Positions 32,530 to 40,955 of a stretch of DNA of 64,000 bases are shown piece by piece (position 1 is the first letter of the stretch; every line of letters starts with the position of its first letter). This DNA is from Mycobacterium sp. IS-1742 (GTDB lineage: Bacteria > Actinomycetota > Actinomycetes > Mycobacteriales > Mycobacteriaceae), in NCBI RefSeq assembly GCF_001500125.1, contig NZ_LQIV01000023.1, forward strand, positions 298,408 to 362,407, in the 5' to 3' direction. The position numbers were made by a program, and so were the translations under genes. Under the pieces are notes generated by a model. That model saw only the letters and a program-made list of their open reading frames with translations. It was not told the origin of the DNA and made no database searches.

Positions 32530-33585
32530 TCAGGCGATGCGACCGGTGACCGGCGGCAGATCCTTGAGCGTCACGATGCCCGGCGGCGCGGCGACCACGG
32601 CGGGCACCGCGTTGGTCACCGGCATCGCGGTGTAGATCATCCCGAGGCCCATGAAGCCGGGTTCGGTCCAGTCGCGCGGCGGCAGGCAGTGCAGCACCGT
32701 GCGCATGTTGGGCAACCCGAACACCTGGATGACATGACCGTGCTCGAGCGGTTTGGGCGGCGTGACGTGATCGCCCATGATCCAGTTGAACCCGACGCTG
32801 ACCACGTTGCGGGCACCCACCCAGGCGCGGTGGTAGCCGTACACCCCGGCGACGGTGCCGGCCGGGATCTGCATGAACCCGAGGTCGGTGTCGCCTGTCG
32901 CGATGCTGAACTCGACGTCGAAGGTGATGCGGTCGAGGGTGGCGCCGATCGCGTCGGCCATCATCGCCGCCGACTCGGCGAAGACCTCACTCTCCCGGCG
33001 GACGCTCTCGGCCAATCCCGGCGTGCCGGGGTCCTGGGAGAATCCCATCGCCGTCTGGGTGCCCGCCGACTCGTAGGTCGAGCAGTCCACCGATTCGGTG
33101 ATCCGGATCTCGTCGACGCGTTCGCAGGCGCCGGACAGCACCATGCCGACCATGTTCGTCATCCCGGGGTGGGCGCCGCTGCCGAAGATGGTCGAACCGC
33201 CTGCCGCACAGGCCTTCCGGATACGGTCGAGATCCTCCGGTGACTGCTTGCCCCCGGTGATCCAGGCGGCGCTCGAACACACGTTGATCCCGGCCTCGAG
33301 CAGCCGGATCAGCTCGTCGACGTCCGGCCAGAGCGGGTTGTAACAGCAGGCGTCCGGGCGCAGTGCGATCAACGCGTCGATGTCGTTGGTGGCGGTGACG
33401 CCGGTCGGGTCGGGCCGGCCCGCGAGTTCGGCGGCGTCCACCCCGACCTTGTCGGCGCCGTGGGCGTAGACCCCGACCAGTTCCATGTCGTCCCTGCCGA
33501 TGATGGCGTGCAGCGACCGCCTGCCGATGTTTCCGGTGGTCCACTGGATCACGCGCAGGGGACGTCCGGTGGTCGGTCGGGTCAT
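32530..33585 (-). CDS. DapB-like NAD(P)-dependent oxidoreductase
   Basis: A 351-residue dihydrodipicolinate-reductase-type protein. The Rossmann motif is unusual, VIQWTTGNIGRRSL, as in the 2,4-diaminopentanoate dehydrogenase group. Further conserved segments are GINVCSSAAWITG and GSGAHPGMTNMVGMVL, which resemble the catalytic loop. It is probably an amine or amino-acid dehydrogenase; the substrate is open. It is convergent with the preceding gene (7-nt gap). Confidence 0.82.
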   Translation of the reverse strand: MTRPTTGRPLRVIQWTTGNIGRRSLHAIIGRDDMELVGVYAHGADKVGVDAAELAGRPDPTGVTATNDIDALIALRPDACCYNPLWPDVDELIRLLEAGINVCSSAAWITGGKQSPEDLDRIRKACAAGGSTIFGSGAHPGMTNMVGMVLSGACERVDEIRITESVDCSTYESAGTQTAMGFSQDPGTPGLAESVRRESEVFAESAAMMADAIGATLDRITFDVEFSIATGDTDLGFMQIPAGTVAGVYGYHRAWVGARNVVSVGFNWIMGDHVTPPKPLEHGHVIQVFGLPNMRTVLHCLPPRDWTEPGFMGLGMIYTAMPVTNAVPAVVAAPPGIVTLKDLPPVTGRIA

Positions 33586-33641
33586 CTCGGGCGCCTCCTC
33601 GTCGAGCCTGCATTCGCCACCTCGACCCTAGGGGCTGGACG

Positions 33642-33669
33642 TCATCCACAGCGCCGTGTTCATCCACAG
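33642..33669. repeat. Two DnaA-box-like direct repeats
   Basis: TCATCCACAG occurs at 33642-33651 and again at 33660-33669, an 18-bp period. TCATCCACA differs by one base from the DnaA box TTATCCACA. They lie in the 146-nt gap before comEA. Two boxes are too few for an origin; DnaA-dependent regulation of the downstream DNA-metabolism genes is possible. Confidence 0.4.
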
Positions 33670-33731
33670 TGGTGCCGTCTCGAGCGCCGTGCGCGGCCAC
33701 TCCGACGGACGGCGTCCCTACCGTCGGGCGC

Positions 33732-34529
33732 ATGCGGACCGAAGAGCCGGCCGAGCGGCTGCACCGCCGACTCGGCGCCGAAGAGGAGCCCGACCACGAC
33801 GAGGCGCGGCCCGACACCGCCCTGTCCCGGTGGCTGCCCGACGCGGCCCCGTCGACGGGGCCGGGCTGGCTGGCGGCGGTGCGCGCGGACCCCGGCCGCG
33901 CCGGTGTGGCCGGGCTCGCCGTCGTGGGCGTCATCGCCGTGCTGGTCACGATGTTCACCCTGTGGCGCGACGATCCGCCGCCGGTGGTCGCGGCGAAACT
34001 GCCCGACGTCGAGATGGTGTCGTCGGCCTCGCCGACACCCGCCCCGGACCAGCCGGTGATCGTCAGCGTCGTCGGGCTGGTGCGCCGGCCGGGGCTGGTG
34101 ACGCTCGCGCCGGGCGCCCGGATCGCCGACGCGCTGGAGGCCGCCGGGGGAGCGGTCGACGGCGCCGACCTGATCGGGCTGAACATGGCACGCCGGCTCG
34201 CCGACGGCGAACAGATCATCGTCGGGATCGCCCCCGCCCCGGGACAGCCGGCCATCATGGGCAGTTCCACGAGCGGATCGGGTGACCCGGCGGCGCCGCC
34301 GGGCGCCGCGCCCGCCGAACCGGCCAAGGCTGCCGGTGAGCCGGTCAACCTCAACACCGCGACCGTCGAACAACTCGACACGCTGCCGGGCGTCGGGCCC
34401 GTCACCGCCGCGGCGATCGTCGCCTGGCGCGATGCGAACGGCGCCTTCCGCAGCGTCGACCAACTCGGCGAGGTGGACGGCATCGGCCCGGCGCGGCTGG
34501 CCAAACTGCGTGACCTGGTCCATGTGTGA
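33732..34529 (+). CDS. comEA: ComEA-like helix-hairpin-helix DNA-binding membrane protein
   Basis: A 265-residue protein. A cytoplasmic charged N-terminus is followed by one membrane helix (residues ~60-81), a SLBB domain (VVGLVRRPGLVTLAPGARI), a Pro/Ala linker, and two helix-hairpin-helix motifs (NLNTATVEQLDTLPGVGP and VDGIGPARLAKLR) that bind DNA outside the membrane. Paired with comEC it forms a predicted DNA-uptake apparatus. ATG 33732 is preferred over the upstream ATG at 33669, which has low coding quality before it. Confidence 0.9.
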   Translation: MRTEEPAERLHRRLGAEEEPDHDEARPDTALSRWLPDAAPSTGPGWLAAVRADPGRAGVAGLAVVGVIAVLVTMFTLWRDDPPPVVAAKLPDVEMVSSASPTPAPDQPVIVSVVGLVRRPGLVTLAPGARIADALEAAGGAVDGADLIGLNMARRLADGEQIIVGIAPAPGQPAIMGSSTSGSGDPAAPPGAAPAEPAKAAGEPVNLNTATVEQLDTLPGVGPVTAAAIVAWRDANGAFRSVDQLGEVDGIGPARLAKLRDLVHV

Positions 34530-36067
34530 GCGACGAGGCGCCGCTCGACCTGCGCCTGGTGCCGGCGGCGGTGACCGGCTGGGCGGTGACCGCGGCCGGG
34601 ATCCAGTGGGGCGCCGCCGCCGCGGTGCTCGTGCTGTTCGGCGGGATCGCCGTGACGGCCGCGGCGGCAGTGTGGGGCAGTGGCGAGTCGCGGCCCACCG
34701 CGGCGGTGCGGTCGGCGGCCGCCGCCCTCACGGCCGTCGCGGTCGTGGGTGGTGCGTTCACCGTCGCCGTGGCCGCACGGACCGACCAGGTGCGCCACCA
34801 CCCGATCGTGGCCCTCTACGGGTCGACGGTGTCGGTGACGCTCACCCCCGCCGACAGCCCGCGACCACTCGGCGGCGGGCGCCTGCTGTTTCGGGCAGTC
34901 CTGCACGAAGTGAACGGCCGACCCACCTCGGGCCGGGTGGTGGTCTTCGCGCCGGCCCGAGGTTTCGCCGCGGTGAGCGCGGGCCGCCCGGCGGCCTTCC
35001 GCGCGCGCATCGGCAGGCCGACCCGGCGTGACCTCACCGTGGCGGTGCTGTCGGCGACGGGTGAGGCGACCGTGGGTGGGGCGGCCCCGGTGCACCGGAT
35101 GGCGCACCACGTCCGCACCGAATTCGCCGACGCCGCGCGGGGTGCACTTCCGGTCGAGCAGGCGGCGATGCTGCCGGCGCTGGTGCTCGGGGACACCGCG
35201 GCGGTACCGCCGGACACCACCGCGGATTTCCGCGCCGCCGGGCTGACCCATCTGACCGCGGTCTCGGGCGCGAACGTGACGATCGTCTGTGGCGCGGTGC
35301 TGCTCAGCGCGGCGGTCGTCGGCCCGCGCGCGGCCGTCGCGCTGGCCGGGGTGGCGCTGATCGCGTTCGTCGTGGTCGTGCAGCCGTCGGCGAGCGTGTT
35401 GCGCGCCGCGGTGATGGGGGCGATCACGCTGCTCGCCATGGTCACGCACCGCCGCAGGCAGGCGATCCCCGCGCTGGCGGCGAGCGTGCTGCTCCTCCTC
35501 ATCGCCGCGCCGGAACTGGCCGTGGACGCGGGTTTCGCGCTCTCGGTGGCGGCGACCGCCGGCCTGGTGGTGCTCGCGCCGGTGTGGTCGCGGCGACTGA
35601 CCGGGCGGGGGTGGCCCAAACCGCTCGCCGACGCCGTCGGGGTCGCGATGGCCGCACAGCTTGTCACCGCGCCGCTGGTGGCAGGCATCTCCGGCCGCGT
35701 CAGCCTGGTGTCGGTGCTTGCGAATGTGGCTGTGGCGCCGGTTATTCCACCCATCACGGTGATCGGCACCGCCGCGGCGGGGCTGTGTGGGCTGTGGCCC
35801 GCGGGCGCCGGGCTGCTGATCCGGTTCACCGGACCGCAACTGTGGTGGCTGCTGCGGGTGGCCGGATGGGCGGCCGCGGTGCCCGGCGCGTCGGTGTCGG
35901 TGCCGTCCGGCTGGGCCGGCGTCGGGCTGGTCGCGGTGGGCGGGATCGCGCTCGTCGTGCTGTGGCGGTGGCGGTGGGCGCGACGGGCCGCCGCGGCGGC
36001 GGCACTGTGTCTGGTTGCGTGGTCGTTGTCCGGCCACGCCGGGCTCGGCGGTGTCGGCGGCGCGTGA
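34526..36067 (+). CDS. comEC: ComEC/Rec2-like DNA-transport membrane protein
   Basis: A 513-residue polytopic protein with about ten hydrophobic helices. An N-terminal OB-fold-type region is followed by the competence domain (MLPALVLGDTAAVPPDTTADFRAAGLTHLTAVSG in parts, with NVTIVCG). The C-terminal metallo-beta-lactamase nuclease domain of classical ComEC is absent: the protein ends after the last membrane segment. The GTG start overlaps the comEA stop (coupled). Confidence 0.9.
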   Translation: MSDEAPLDLRLVPAAVTGWAVTAAGIQWGAAAAVLVLFGGIAVTAAAAVWGSGESRPTAAVRSAAAALTAVAVVGGAFTVAVAARTDQVRHHPIVALYGSTVSVTLTPADSPRPLGGGRLLFRAVLHEVNGRPTSGRVVVFAPARGFAAVSAGRPAAFRARIGRPTRRDLTVAVLSATGEATVGGAAPVHRMAHHVRTEFADAARGALPVEQAAMLPALVLGDTAAVPPDTTADFRAAGLTHLTAVSGANVTIVCGAVLLSAAVVGPRAAVALAGVALIAFVVVVQPSASVLRAAVMGAITLLAMVTHRRRQAIPALAASVLLLLIAAPELAVDAGFALSVAATAGLVVLAPVWSRRLTGRGWPKPLADAVGVAMAAQLVTAPLVAGISGRVSLVSVLANVAVAPVIPPITVIGTAAAGLCGLWPAGAGLLIRFTGPQLWWLLRVAGWAAAVPGASVSVPSGWAGVGLVAVGGIALVVLWRWRWARRAAAAAALCLVAWSLSGHAGLGGVGGA

Positions 36068-36079
36068 AACGATCACCGG

Positions 36080-37042
36080 GTGAGCCCACAGGTCGCAGCC
36101 CTCCATCTGGTGCTGGGGGACGAGGAACTGCTCGTCGAGCGCGCGGTGGCGGCCGTGCTGAAGAACGCGCGCAAGATCGCCGGCACCGACGACGTCCCGG
36201 TCGACCGGCTCCGTGCCGGGGAGGTGAGCACCAGCGAACTCGCCGAGCTGCTCAGCCCGTCACTGTTCTCCGACGAGCGGGTGGTGGTGCTCGAATCGGC
36301 CGCCGAGGCCGGTAAGGACGCGGTCGCGCTGATCGCCACCGCGGCGGCCGATCTGCCGCCGGGCACGATGCTCGTCGTCGTGCACTCGGGCGGGGGCCGC
36401 GCCAAAGCGCTGGCCGATCAGCTCAAGAAGCTCGGAGCCGAGGTGCATCCGTGCGCCAAGATCGTCAAGGCCGCCGAACGCGCGGATTTCGTGCGCAAGG
36501 AGTTCCGCAGCCACAAGGTCAAGGTCACCGACGACACCGTCACCGCGGTACTCGACGCGGTCGGTTCCGACATCCGCGAACTCGCGGCCGCCTGCTCGCA
36601 ACTGGTGGCCGACACCGCCGGTGAGGTCAGCGCGGCCGCGGTGCGCCGGTACCACTCCGGCAAGGCGGAGGTGAAGGGGTTCGACATCGCCGACAAGGCC
36701 GTCACCGGCGACGTCGCGGGGGCCGCCGAGGCGCTGCGGTGGGCGATGCTCAGCGGCGAGCCGCAGGTGGTGTTGGCCGATGCGCTGGCCGAGGCGGTGC
36801 ACACCATCGCCCGGGTCGCGCCCCTGTCGGGTGATCCCTACCGGCTGGCCGGTGAACTGGGGATGCCGCCGTGGCGGGTGCAGAAGGCGCAGAAGCAGGC
36901 ACGACGCTGGTCGCGGGCGTCCGTGGCCGAGGCCATGCGGCTGGTCGCGGCACTCAACGCCGACGTCAAGGGCGCAGCGGCCGATGCCGACTACGCGCTG
37001 GAGTCAGCGGTGCGCAGAGTCGCCGAACTGGTGGCCGACTAG
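36080..37042 (+). CDS. holA: DNA polymerase III subunit delta
   Basis: Clamp-loader delta subunit, 320 residues. N-terminal AAA-like domain without a functional Walker A (HLVLGDEELLVERAV), then DERVVVLESAAEAGK and the C-terminal collar-domain segment PPWRVQKAQKQARRW typical of HolA. The GTG start is 12 nt after comEC; comEA-comEC-holA is a conserved actinobacterial order. It is convergent with rpsT, 14 nt apart. Confidence 0.93.
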   Translation: MSPQVAALHLVLGDEELLVERAVAAVLKNARKIAGTDDVPVDRLRAGEVSTSELAELLSPSLFSDERVVVLESAAEAGKDAVALIATAAADLPPGTMLVVVHSGGGRAKALADQLKKLGAEVHPCAKIVKAAERADFVRKEFRSHKVKVTDDTVTAVLDAVGSDIRELAAACSQLVADTAGEVSAAAVRRYHSGKAEVKGFDIADKAVTGDVAGAAEALRWAMLSGEPQVVLADALAEAVHTIARVAPLSGDPYRLAGELGMPPWRVQKAQKQARRWSRASVAEAMRLVAALNADVKGAAADADYALESAVRRVAELVAD

Positions 37043-37056
37043 AAGCGCGGACCAGC

Positions 37057-37317
37057 TCAGAGCTTGTTGAGCGCGACCGCGAGCGCCGACTTCTTGTTGG
37101 CGGCCTGGTTCTTGTGGATGACGCCCTTGCTGGCGGCCTTGTCCAGCTTGCGGCTGGTGACCACGAGCAGCTCGGCGGCCTTGTCCTTGTCGCCGGCGTC
37201 GAGGGCCTCGCGGAAGCCGCGCACCGCCGTGCGCAGCGAGGACTTCACCGACTGGTTGCGCAGACGCCGACGCTCGTTGGTGCGGATGCGCTTTTCCTGC
37301 GACTTGATGTTGGCCAC
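37057..37317 (-). CDS. rpsT: 30S ribosomal protein S20
   Basis: An 86-residue basic primary 16S rRNA-binding protein. N-terminus VANIKSQEKRIRTNERRRLRN and C-terminus GVIHKNQAANKKSALAVALNKL are full matches to the family. The GTG start has AGAAGGA upstream. A promoter with TTGGTC and TAGCCT (plus-strand 37395-37424) lies about 80 nt upstream. Confidence 0.97.
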   Translation of the reverse strand: MANIKSQEKRIRTNERRRLRNQSVKSSLRTAVRGFREALDAGDKDKAAELLVVTSRKLDKAASKGVIHKNQAANKKSALAVALNKL

Positions 37318-37394
37318 GTAGAGCAGTCCTTCTGAAGATCGGGTGGATGATGCAAAGTCTCCGGCCGCGCCGACACGGCGGGCAGCGGTTGTCC

Positions 37395-37424
37395 AGGCTA
37401 CCAGCGAGGCCCCGATTCGACCAA
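37395..37424 (-). promoter_or_regulatory. Promoter of rpsT
   Basis: On the minus strand, TTGGTC (37419-37424) and TAGCCT (37395-37400) are 18 bases apart. The predicted transcript has a leader of about 70 nt, in which no obvious S20-binding motif was found. Confidence 0.55.
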
Positions 37425-37442
37425 AGTGAGCCCCGCTAACCT
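37415..37442 (+). promoter_or_regulatory. Promoter of the ATP-grasp operon
   Basis: TTCGAC (37415-37420) and TAACCT (37437-37442) are 16 bases apart and face away from the rpsT promoter. Transcription would begin near 37449, which excludes the GTG at 37426 and supports the in-frame GTG at 37477. Confidence 0.45.
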
Positions 37443-37476
37443 GCTTGAACGCCCGGCGTGGGGCAAAGTGTCACAC

Positions 37477-39123
37477 GTGAGCCTGCGCACCCTGCCGACC
37501 GAGTCCAGCCGATCCTCCCGCACGAACGGAGCGCGCACCAAACGGCACGACGGGATCTTCGCCGGCTACAACAGCGTCGGCGGCTACGGCCGGGCCTTCG
37601 ACGAGATGTTCGACGCCCAGGGCAACGTGCGTGGCCCCTACAAGGGGATCTTCGCCGAACTCGCCCCCGCCGACGCCTCCGATCTGCAGGCCCGCGCGGA
37701 CGCGCTCGACCGGGCCTTCATCAATCAGGGCATCACCTTCTCGCTGTCCGGTCAGGAGCGGCCGCTGCCGCTGGACCTGGTGCCGCGGGTGATCTCCGCC
37801 GGCGAGTGGACCCGGCTGGAACGTGGCATCACCCAGCGCGTGCGGGCGCTCGAGGCCTATCTCGACGACATCTACGGCGAGCAGCACATCCTGCGCGACG
37901 GCGTCATCCCGCGCCGGCTCGTCACGTCCTGTGAGCACTTCCACCGCGAGGCCGCAGGGATCAACCCGCCCAACGGGGTGCGCATCCATGTCGCGGGTAT
38001 CGACCTGATCCGCGACGACCAGGGCAACTTCCGCGTGCTCGAGGACAACCTCCGGTCGCCGTCCGGGGTGTCGTATGTGATGGAGAACCGCCGCACCATG
38101 GCACGGGTGTTCCCCAACCTGTTCGCCACCCACCGGGTGCGCGCCGTCGGCGACTACGCCTCGCACCTGCTGCGGGCGCTGCGCAACGCGGCCGCCTCCA
38201 ACGAGGCCGACCCGACCGTCGTCGTGCTGACACCGGGGGTCTACAACTCGGCGTACTTCGAGCACTCGCTGCTCGCCCGGCAGATGGGCGTGGAACTCGT
38301 CGAGGGCCGCGACCTGTTCTGCCGCGACAACACCGTCTACATGCGCACCACCGCGGGTGAGCGCCAGGTCGACGTCATCTACCGGCGCATCGACGACGCG
38401 TTCCTCGACCCGATGCAGTTCCGTCCCGACTCGGTCCTCGGCGTGGCCGGGCTGCTGAACGCCGCGCGGGCCGGCAACGTCGTCATCTCCAGCGCGGTGG
38501 GCAACGGGGTCGGCGACGACAAGCTCGTTTACACCTACGTGCCGACGATCATCGAGTACTACCTCGGCGAGAAGCCGCTGCTGGCCAACGTCGACACCTA
38601 CCGCTGCTGGCTCGACGAGGAGCGCGAGGAGGTGCTCGACCGGGTCACCGAACTGGTGATCAAACCCGTCGAGGGCTCCGGCGGGTACGGCATCGTGTTC
38701 GGCCCGGACGCCTCGGAGAAGGAGCTCAACACCATCTGCAAGAAGATCCGCAACGATCCCCGCGGGTGGATCGCCCAGCCGGTGGTGCAGCTGTCCACAG
38801 TGCCGACCCAGATCGGCGGCAAGCTGGCGCCCCGCCACGTCGACCTGCGACCGTTCGCGGTCAACGACGGCAACGACGTGTGGGTGCTGCCCGGCGGGCT
38901 CACCCGCGTCGCGCTGCCCGAGGGTTCCCTGGTGGTCAACTCCAGTCAGGGCGGCGGGTCGAAGGACACGTGGGTGCTGGCGTCGCGCACCTCGGCCGCC
39001 GACCGGGAACTGGCCGCCGCGGAGGTGGTGCGCGAGCTGCCGAAGGCGGCCAAGGCCACCAAGGTGGACAAGAGCGCGGACGCACAGTCGGCAGAACAGC
39101 TGCAGCAGCAGCAGCAGCAGTAG
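37477..39123 (+). CDS. Circularly permuted ATP-grasp protein
   Basis: A 548-residue protein of the circularly permuted ATP-grasp type 2 family. Characteristic segments are FDEMFDAQGNVRGPYKGI, RDDQGNFRVLEDNLRSPSG, the Lys-containing LVIKPVEGSGGYGIVFGP and LRPFAVNDGNDVWVLPGG. Such enzymes ligate carboxyl and amino groups; with the alpha-E and transglutaminase-like genes next door it forms a conserved predicted peptide- or amide-processing unit. The protein ends in Leu-(Gln)6 encoded by a CAG run. Start 37477 is preferred because of the promoter; 37426 is the longer alternative. Confidence 0.9.
   Translation: MSLRTLPTESSRSSRTNGARTKRHDGIFAGYNSVGGYGRAFDEMFDAQGNVRGPYKGIFAELAPADASDLQARADALDRAFINQGITFSLSGQERPLPLDLVPRVISAGEWTRLERGITQRVRALEAYLDDIYGEQHILRDGVIPRRLVTSCEHFHREAAGINPPNGVRIHVAGIDLIRDDQGNFRVLEDNLRSPSGVSYVMENRRTMARVFPNLFATHRVRAVGDYASHLLRALRNAAASNEADPTVVVLTPGVYNSAYFEHSLLARQMGVELVEGRDLFCRDNTVYMRTTAGERQVDVIYRRIDDAFLDPMQFRPDSVLGVAGLLNAARAGNVVISSAVGNGVGDDKLVYTYVPTIIEYYLGEKPLLANVDTYRCWLDEEREEVLDRVTELVIKPVEGSGGYGIVFGPDASEKELNTICKKIRNDPRGWIAQPVVQLSTVPTQIGGKLAPRHVDLRPFAVNDGNDVWVLPGGLTRVALPEGSLVVNSSQGGGSKDTWVLASRTSAADRELAAAEVVRELPKAAKATKVDKSADAQSAEQLQQQQQQ
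39103..39120 (+). repeat. (CAG)6 microsatellite encoding a C-terminal poly-Gln
   Basis: Six CAG codons in a row stand directly before the TAG stop of the ATP-grasp gene. A triplet run is prone to slippage, so tail length may vary between strains without harming the fold. Confidence 0.9.
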
Positions 39124-39137
39124 GGGGTTGTCGGAAC

Positions 39138-40112
39138 ATGCTGGCACGCAACGCCGAATCGCTGTACTGGATCGGACGCTACGTCGAGCGCGCGGACGAC
39201 ACCGCCCGCATCCTCGACGTCACCGTCCACCAGCTCCTCGAGGACTCCAGCGTCGACCCCGACCGGGTGGCGCGCACGCTGCTGCGGGTGCTCGGCATGG
39301 AGGCGCCCGACCACCCCCTCGACGTGTGGTCGCTGACCGACCTCGTCGCGTTCAACCGGGACACCGCGGACGGTACGTCGATCGTCGACGCCATCTCCGC
39401 GGCCCGCGAAAACGCTCGCGGCGCACGCGAAGTCACCTCGACCGAGATCTGGGAGTGCCTCAACACCACCTACAACGCCCTGGCCGAACGTGAACGGGCC
39501 GCCAAACGCCTGGGCCCGCACGAGTTCCTGTCCTACGTGGAGGGCCGCGCGGCGATGTTCGCCGGCCTGGCCGACTCCACGCTCAGCCGCGACGACGGTT
39601 ACCGCTTCATGGTGCTCGGCCGCGCGATCGAACGGGTCGACATGATGGTGCGGTTGCTGCTCTCCCGCGTCGGCGACAGCGGATCGTCACCCGCGTGGGT
39701 CACGCTGCTGCGGTCGGCCGGCGCGCACGACACCTACCTGCGCACCTACCGGGGTGTCCTCGACGCCGGCCGCGTCGTGGAGTTCATGATGCTCGACCGC
39801 CTGTTCCCGCGGTCGATCTTCTACTCGCTGCGCCTCGCCGAGCACAACCTCGACGAGCTGCTCAACAGGCCGCACAACCGGTTGGGCGCCACCGCCGAGG
39901 CGCAACGGCTGCTGGGACGCGCGCGCAGCGAACTGGAGTTCATGCATCCCGGCGTGCTGCTCGAATCGCTCGAGCAACGGCTGGCCGGGTTGCAGAAGAC
40001 GTGCAGCGAGGTCGGAGACGCATTGGCACTGCAGTATTTTCACGTCGCGCCGTGGGTCGCTTGGACCGATGCCGGCCGCAACACGCTGGTCATCGAAGAA
40101 GGGGAGGTCTAG
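39138..40112 (+). CDS. Alpha-E domain protein
   Basis: A 324-residue all-helical protein of the alpha-E family. Diagnostic N-terminus MLARNAESLYWIGRYVERADDTARI and the internal VLGRAIERVDMMVRLL. Its biochemical role is unknown; it is nearly always encoded with a circularly permuted ATP-grasp protein and a transglutaminase-like protein, both adjacent here. The start is 14 nt after the ATP-grasp stop. Confidence 0.9.
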   Translation: MLARNAESLYWIGRYVERADDTARILDVTVHQLLEDSSVDPDRVARTLLRVLGMEAPDHPLDVWSLTDLVAFNRDTADGTSIVDAISAARENARGAREVTSTEIWECLNTTYNALAERERAAKRLGPHEFLSYVEGRAAMFAGLADSTLSRDDGYRFMVLGRAIERVDMMVRLLLSRVGDSGSSPAWVTLLRSAGAHDTYLRTYRGVLDAGRVVEFMMLDRLFPRSIFYSLRLAEHNLDELLNRPHNRLGATAEAQRLLGRARSELEFMHPGVLLESLEQRLAGLQKTCSEVGDALALQYFHVAPWVAWTDAGRNTLVIEEGEV

Positions 40113-40115
40113 GTC

Positions 40116-40955
40116 ATGTGGCGGATGCGGGTGGTGCACGCGACGGGCTACGCGTACAAGTCGCCGGTGACCGCGTCGTTCAACGAGGCCCGATTGACGC
40201 CGCGTTCGGACACCCGGCAGAACGTCATCCTCAACCGGATCGAGACGGCGCCGGCCACCCGCCAGTACCGCTATGTCGACTACTGGGGCACCGCGGTGAC
40301 CGCGTTCGACCTGCACGCGCCCCACACCGAACTCGAGGTGACGGCCTCGTCGGTCGTCGAAACCGATGTCGGCGACCACCCCGCGGAAACGGTGACGTGG
40401 GACGATCTGAGGTCCGAGGCCGTCATCGACCGGTTCGACGAGGTGCTCTCCGCATCGCACTACACCCCGGACAGCAAGCGCATCGCCCGCGTCGGCCAGC
40501 GCATCGCGAAGTATCACGACCCGTACGAGGCGGTCACCGCCGCCGCGAACTGGGTGCACACCGAACTCGACTACGTCCCGGGGACCACCGGGGTGCACTC
40601 GTCGGGCCTCGACGCGCTGCGCGAGGGCAAGGGAGTGTGCCAGGACTTCGCGCACCTGTCACTGATCCTGTTGCGCAGCATGGGCATACCCGCGCGCTAC
40701 GTATCCGGTTACCTGCATCCGAAGAAGGACGCCGGCGTCGGTGACACCGTCGACGGCCAGAGCCATGCGTGGGTGCAGGCGTGGACCGGCGGGTGGTGGC
40801 ACTACGACCCCACCAACGACACCGACATCAACGAGCAGTACATCAGCGTGGGCGTCGGACGTGACTACGCCGACGTCTCACCGCTCAAGGGCATCTACTC
40901 CGGGGAGGGGTCCACCGACCTCGACGTGGTCGTGGAGATCACCCGCCTGGCTTGA
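40116..40955 (+). CDS. Transglutaminase-like cysteine protease-fold protein
   Basis: A 279-residue protein with an N-terminal bacterial-transglutaminase-like beta domain (VVHATGYAYKSPVTASFNEARLTP) and a C-terminal papain-like core. The triad is Cys175 (GKGVCQDFAHL), His217 (SHAWVQAW) and Asp231 (HYDPTND). It starts three bases after the alpha-E gene and completes the three-gene operon, where it may hydrolyse what the ATP-grasp enzyme forms, or the reverse. Its end overlaps the convergent RNase Z gene by 17 bases. Confidence 0.92.
   Translation: MWRMRVVHATGYAYKSPVTASFNEARLTPRSDTRQNVILNRIETAPATRQYRYVDYWGTAVTAFDLHAPHTELEVTASSVVETDVGDHPAETVTWDDLRSEAVIDRFDEVLSASHYTPDSKRIARVGQRIAKYHDPYEAVTAAANWVHTELDYVPGTTGVHSSGLDALREGKGVCQDFAHLSLILLRSMGIPARYVSGYLHPKKDAGVGDTVDGQSHAWVQAWTGGWWHYDPTNDTDINEQYISVGVGRDYADVSPLKGIYSGEGSTDLDVVVEITRLA

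Noticed and set aside
33642..33669. Origin of replication at the DnaA-box-like repeats
   Set aside because: Only two imperfect boxes, no AT-rich unwinding region and no dnaA/dnaN neighbours.
32987..36106. 1039-codon open frame on the minus strand opposite comEA, comEC and the DapB-like gene
   Set aside because: An antisense shadow of GC-rich genes: low-complexity Arg/Gly/His-rich translation, and the real genes on the opposite strand or frame have full family motifs.
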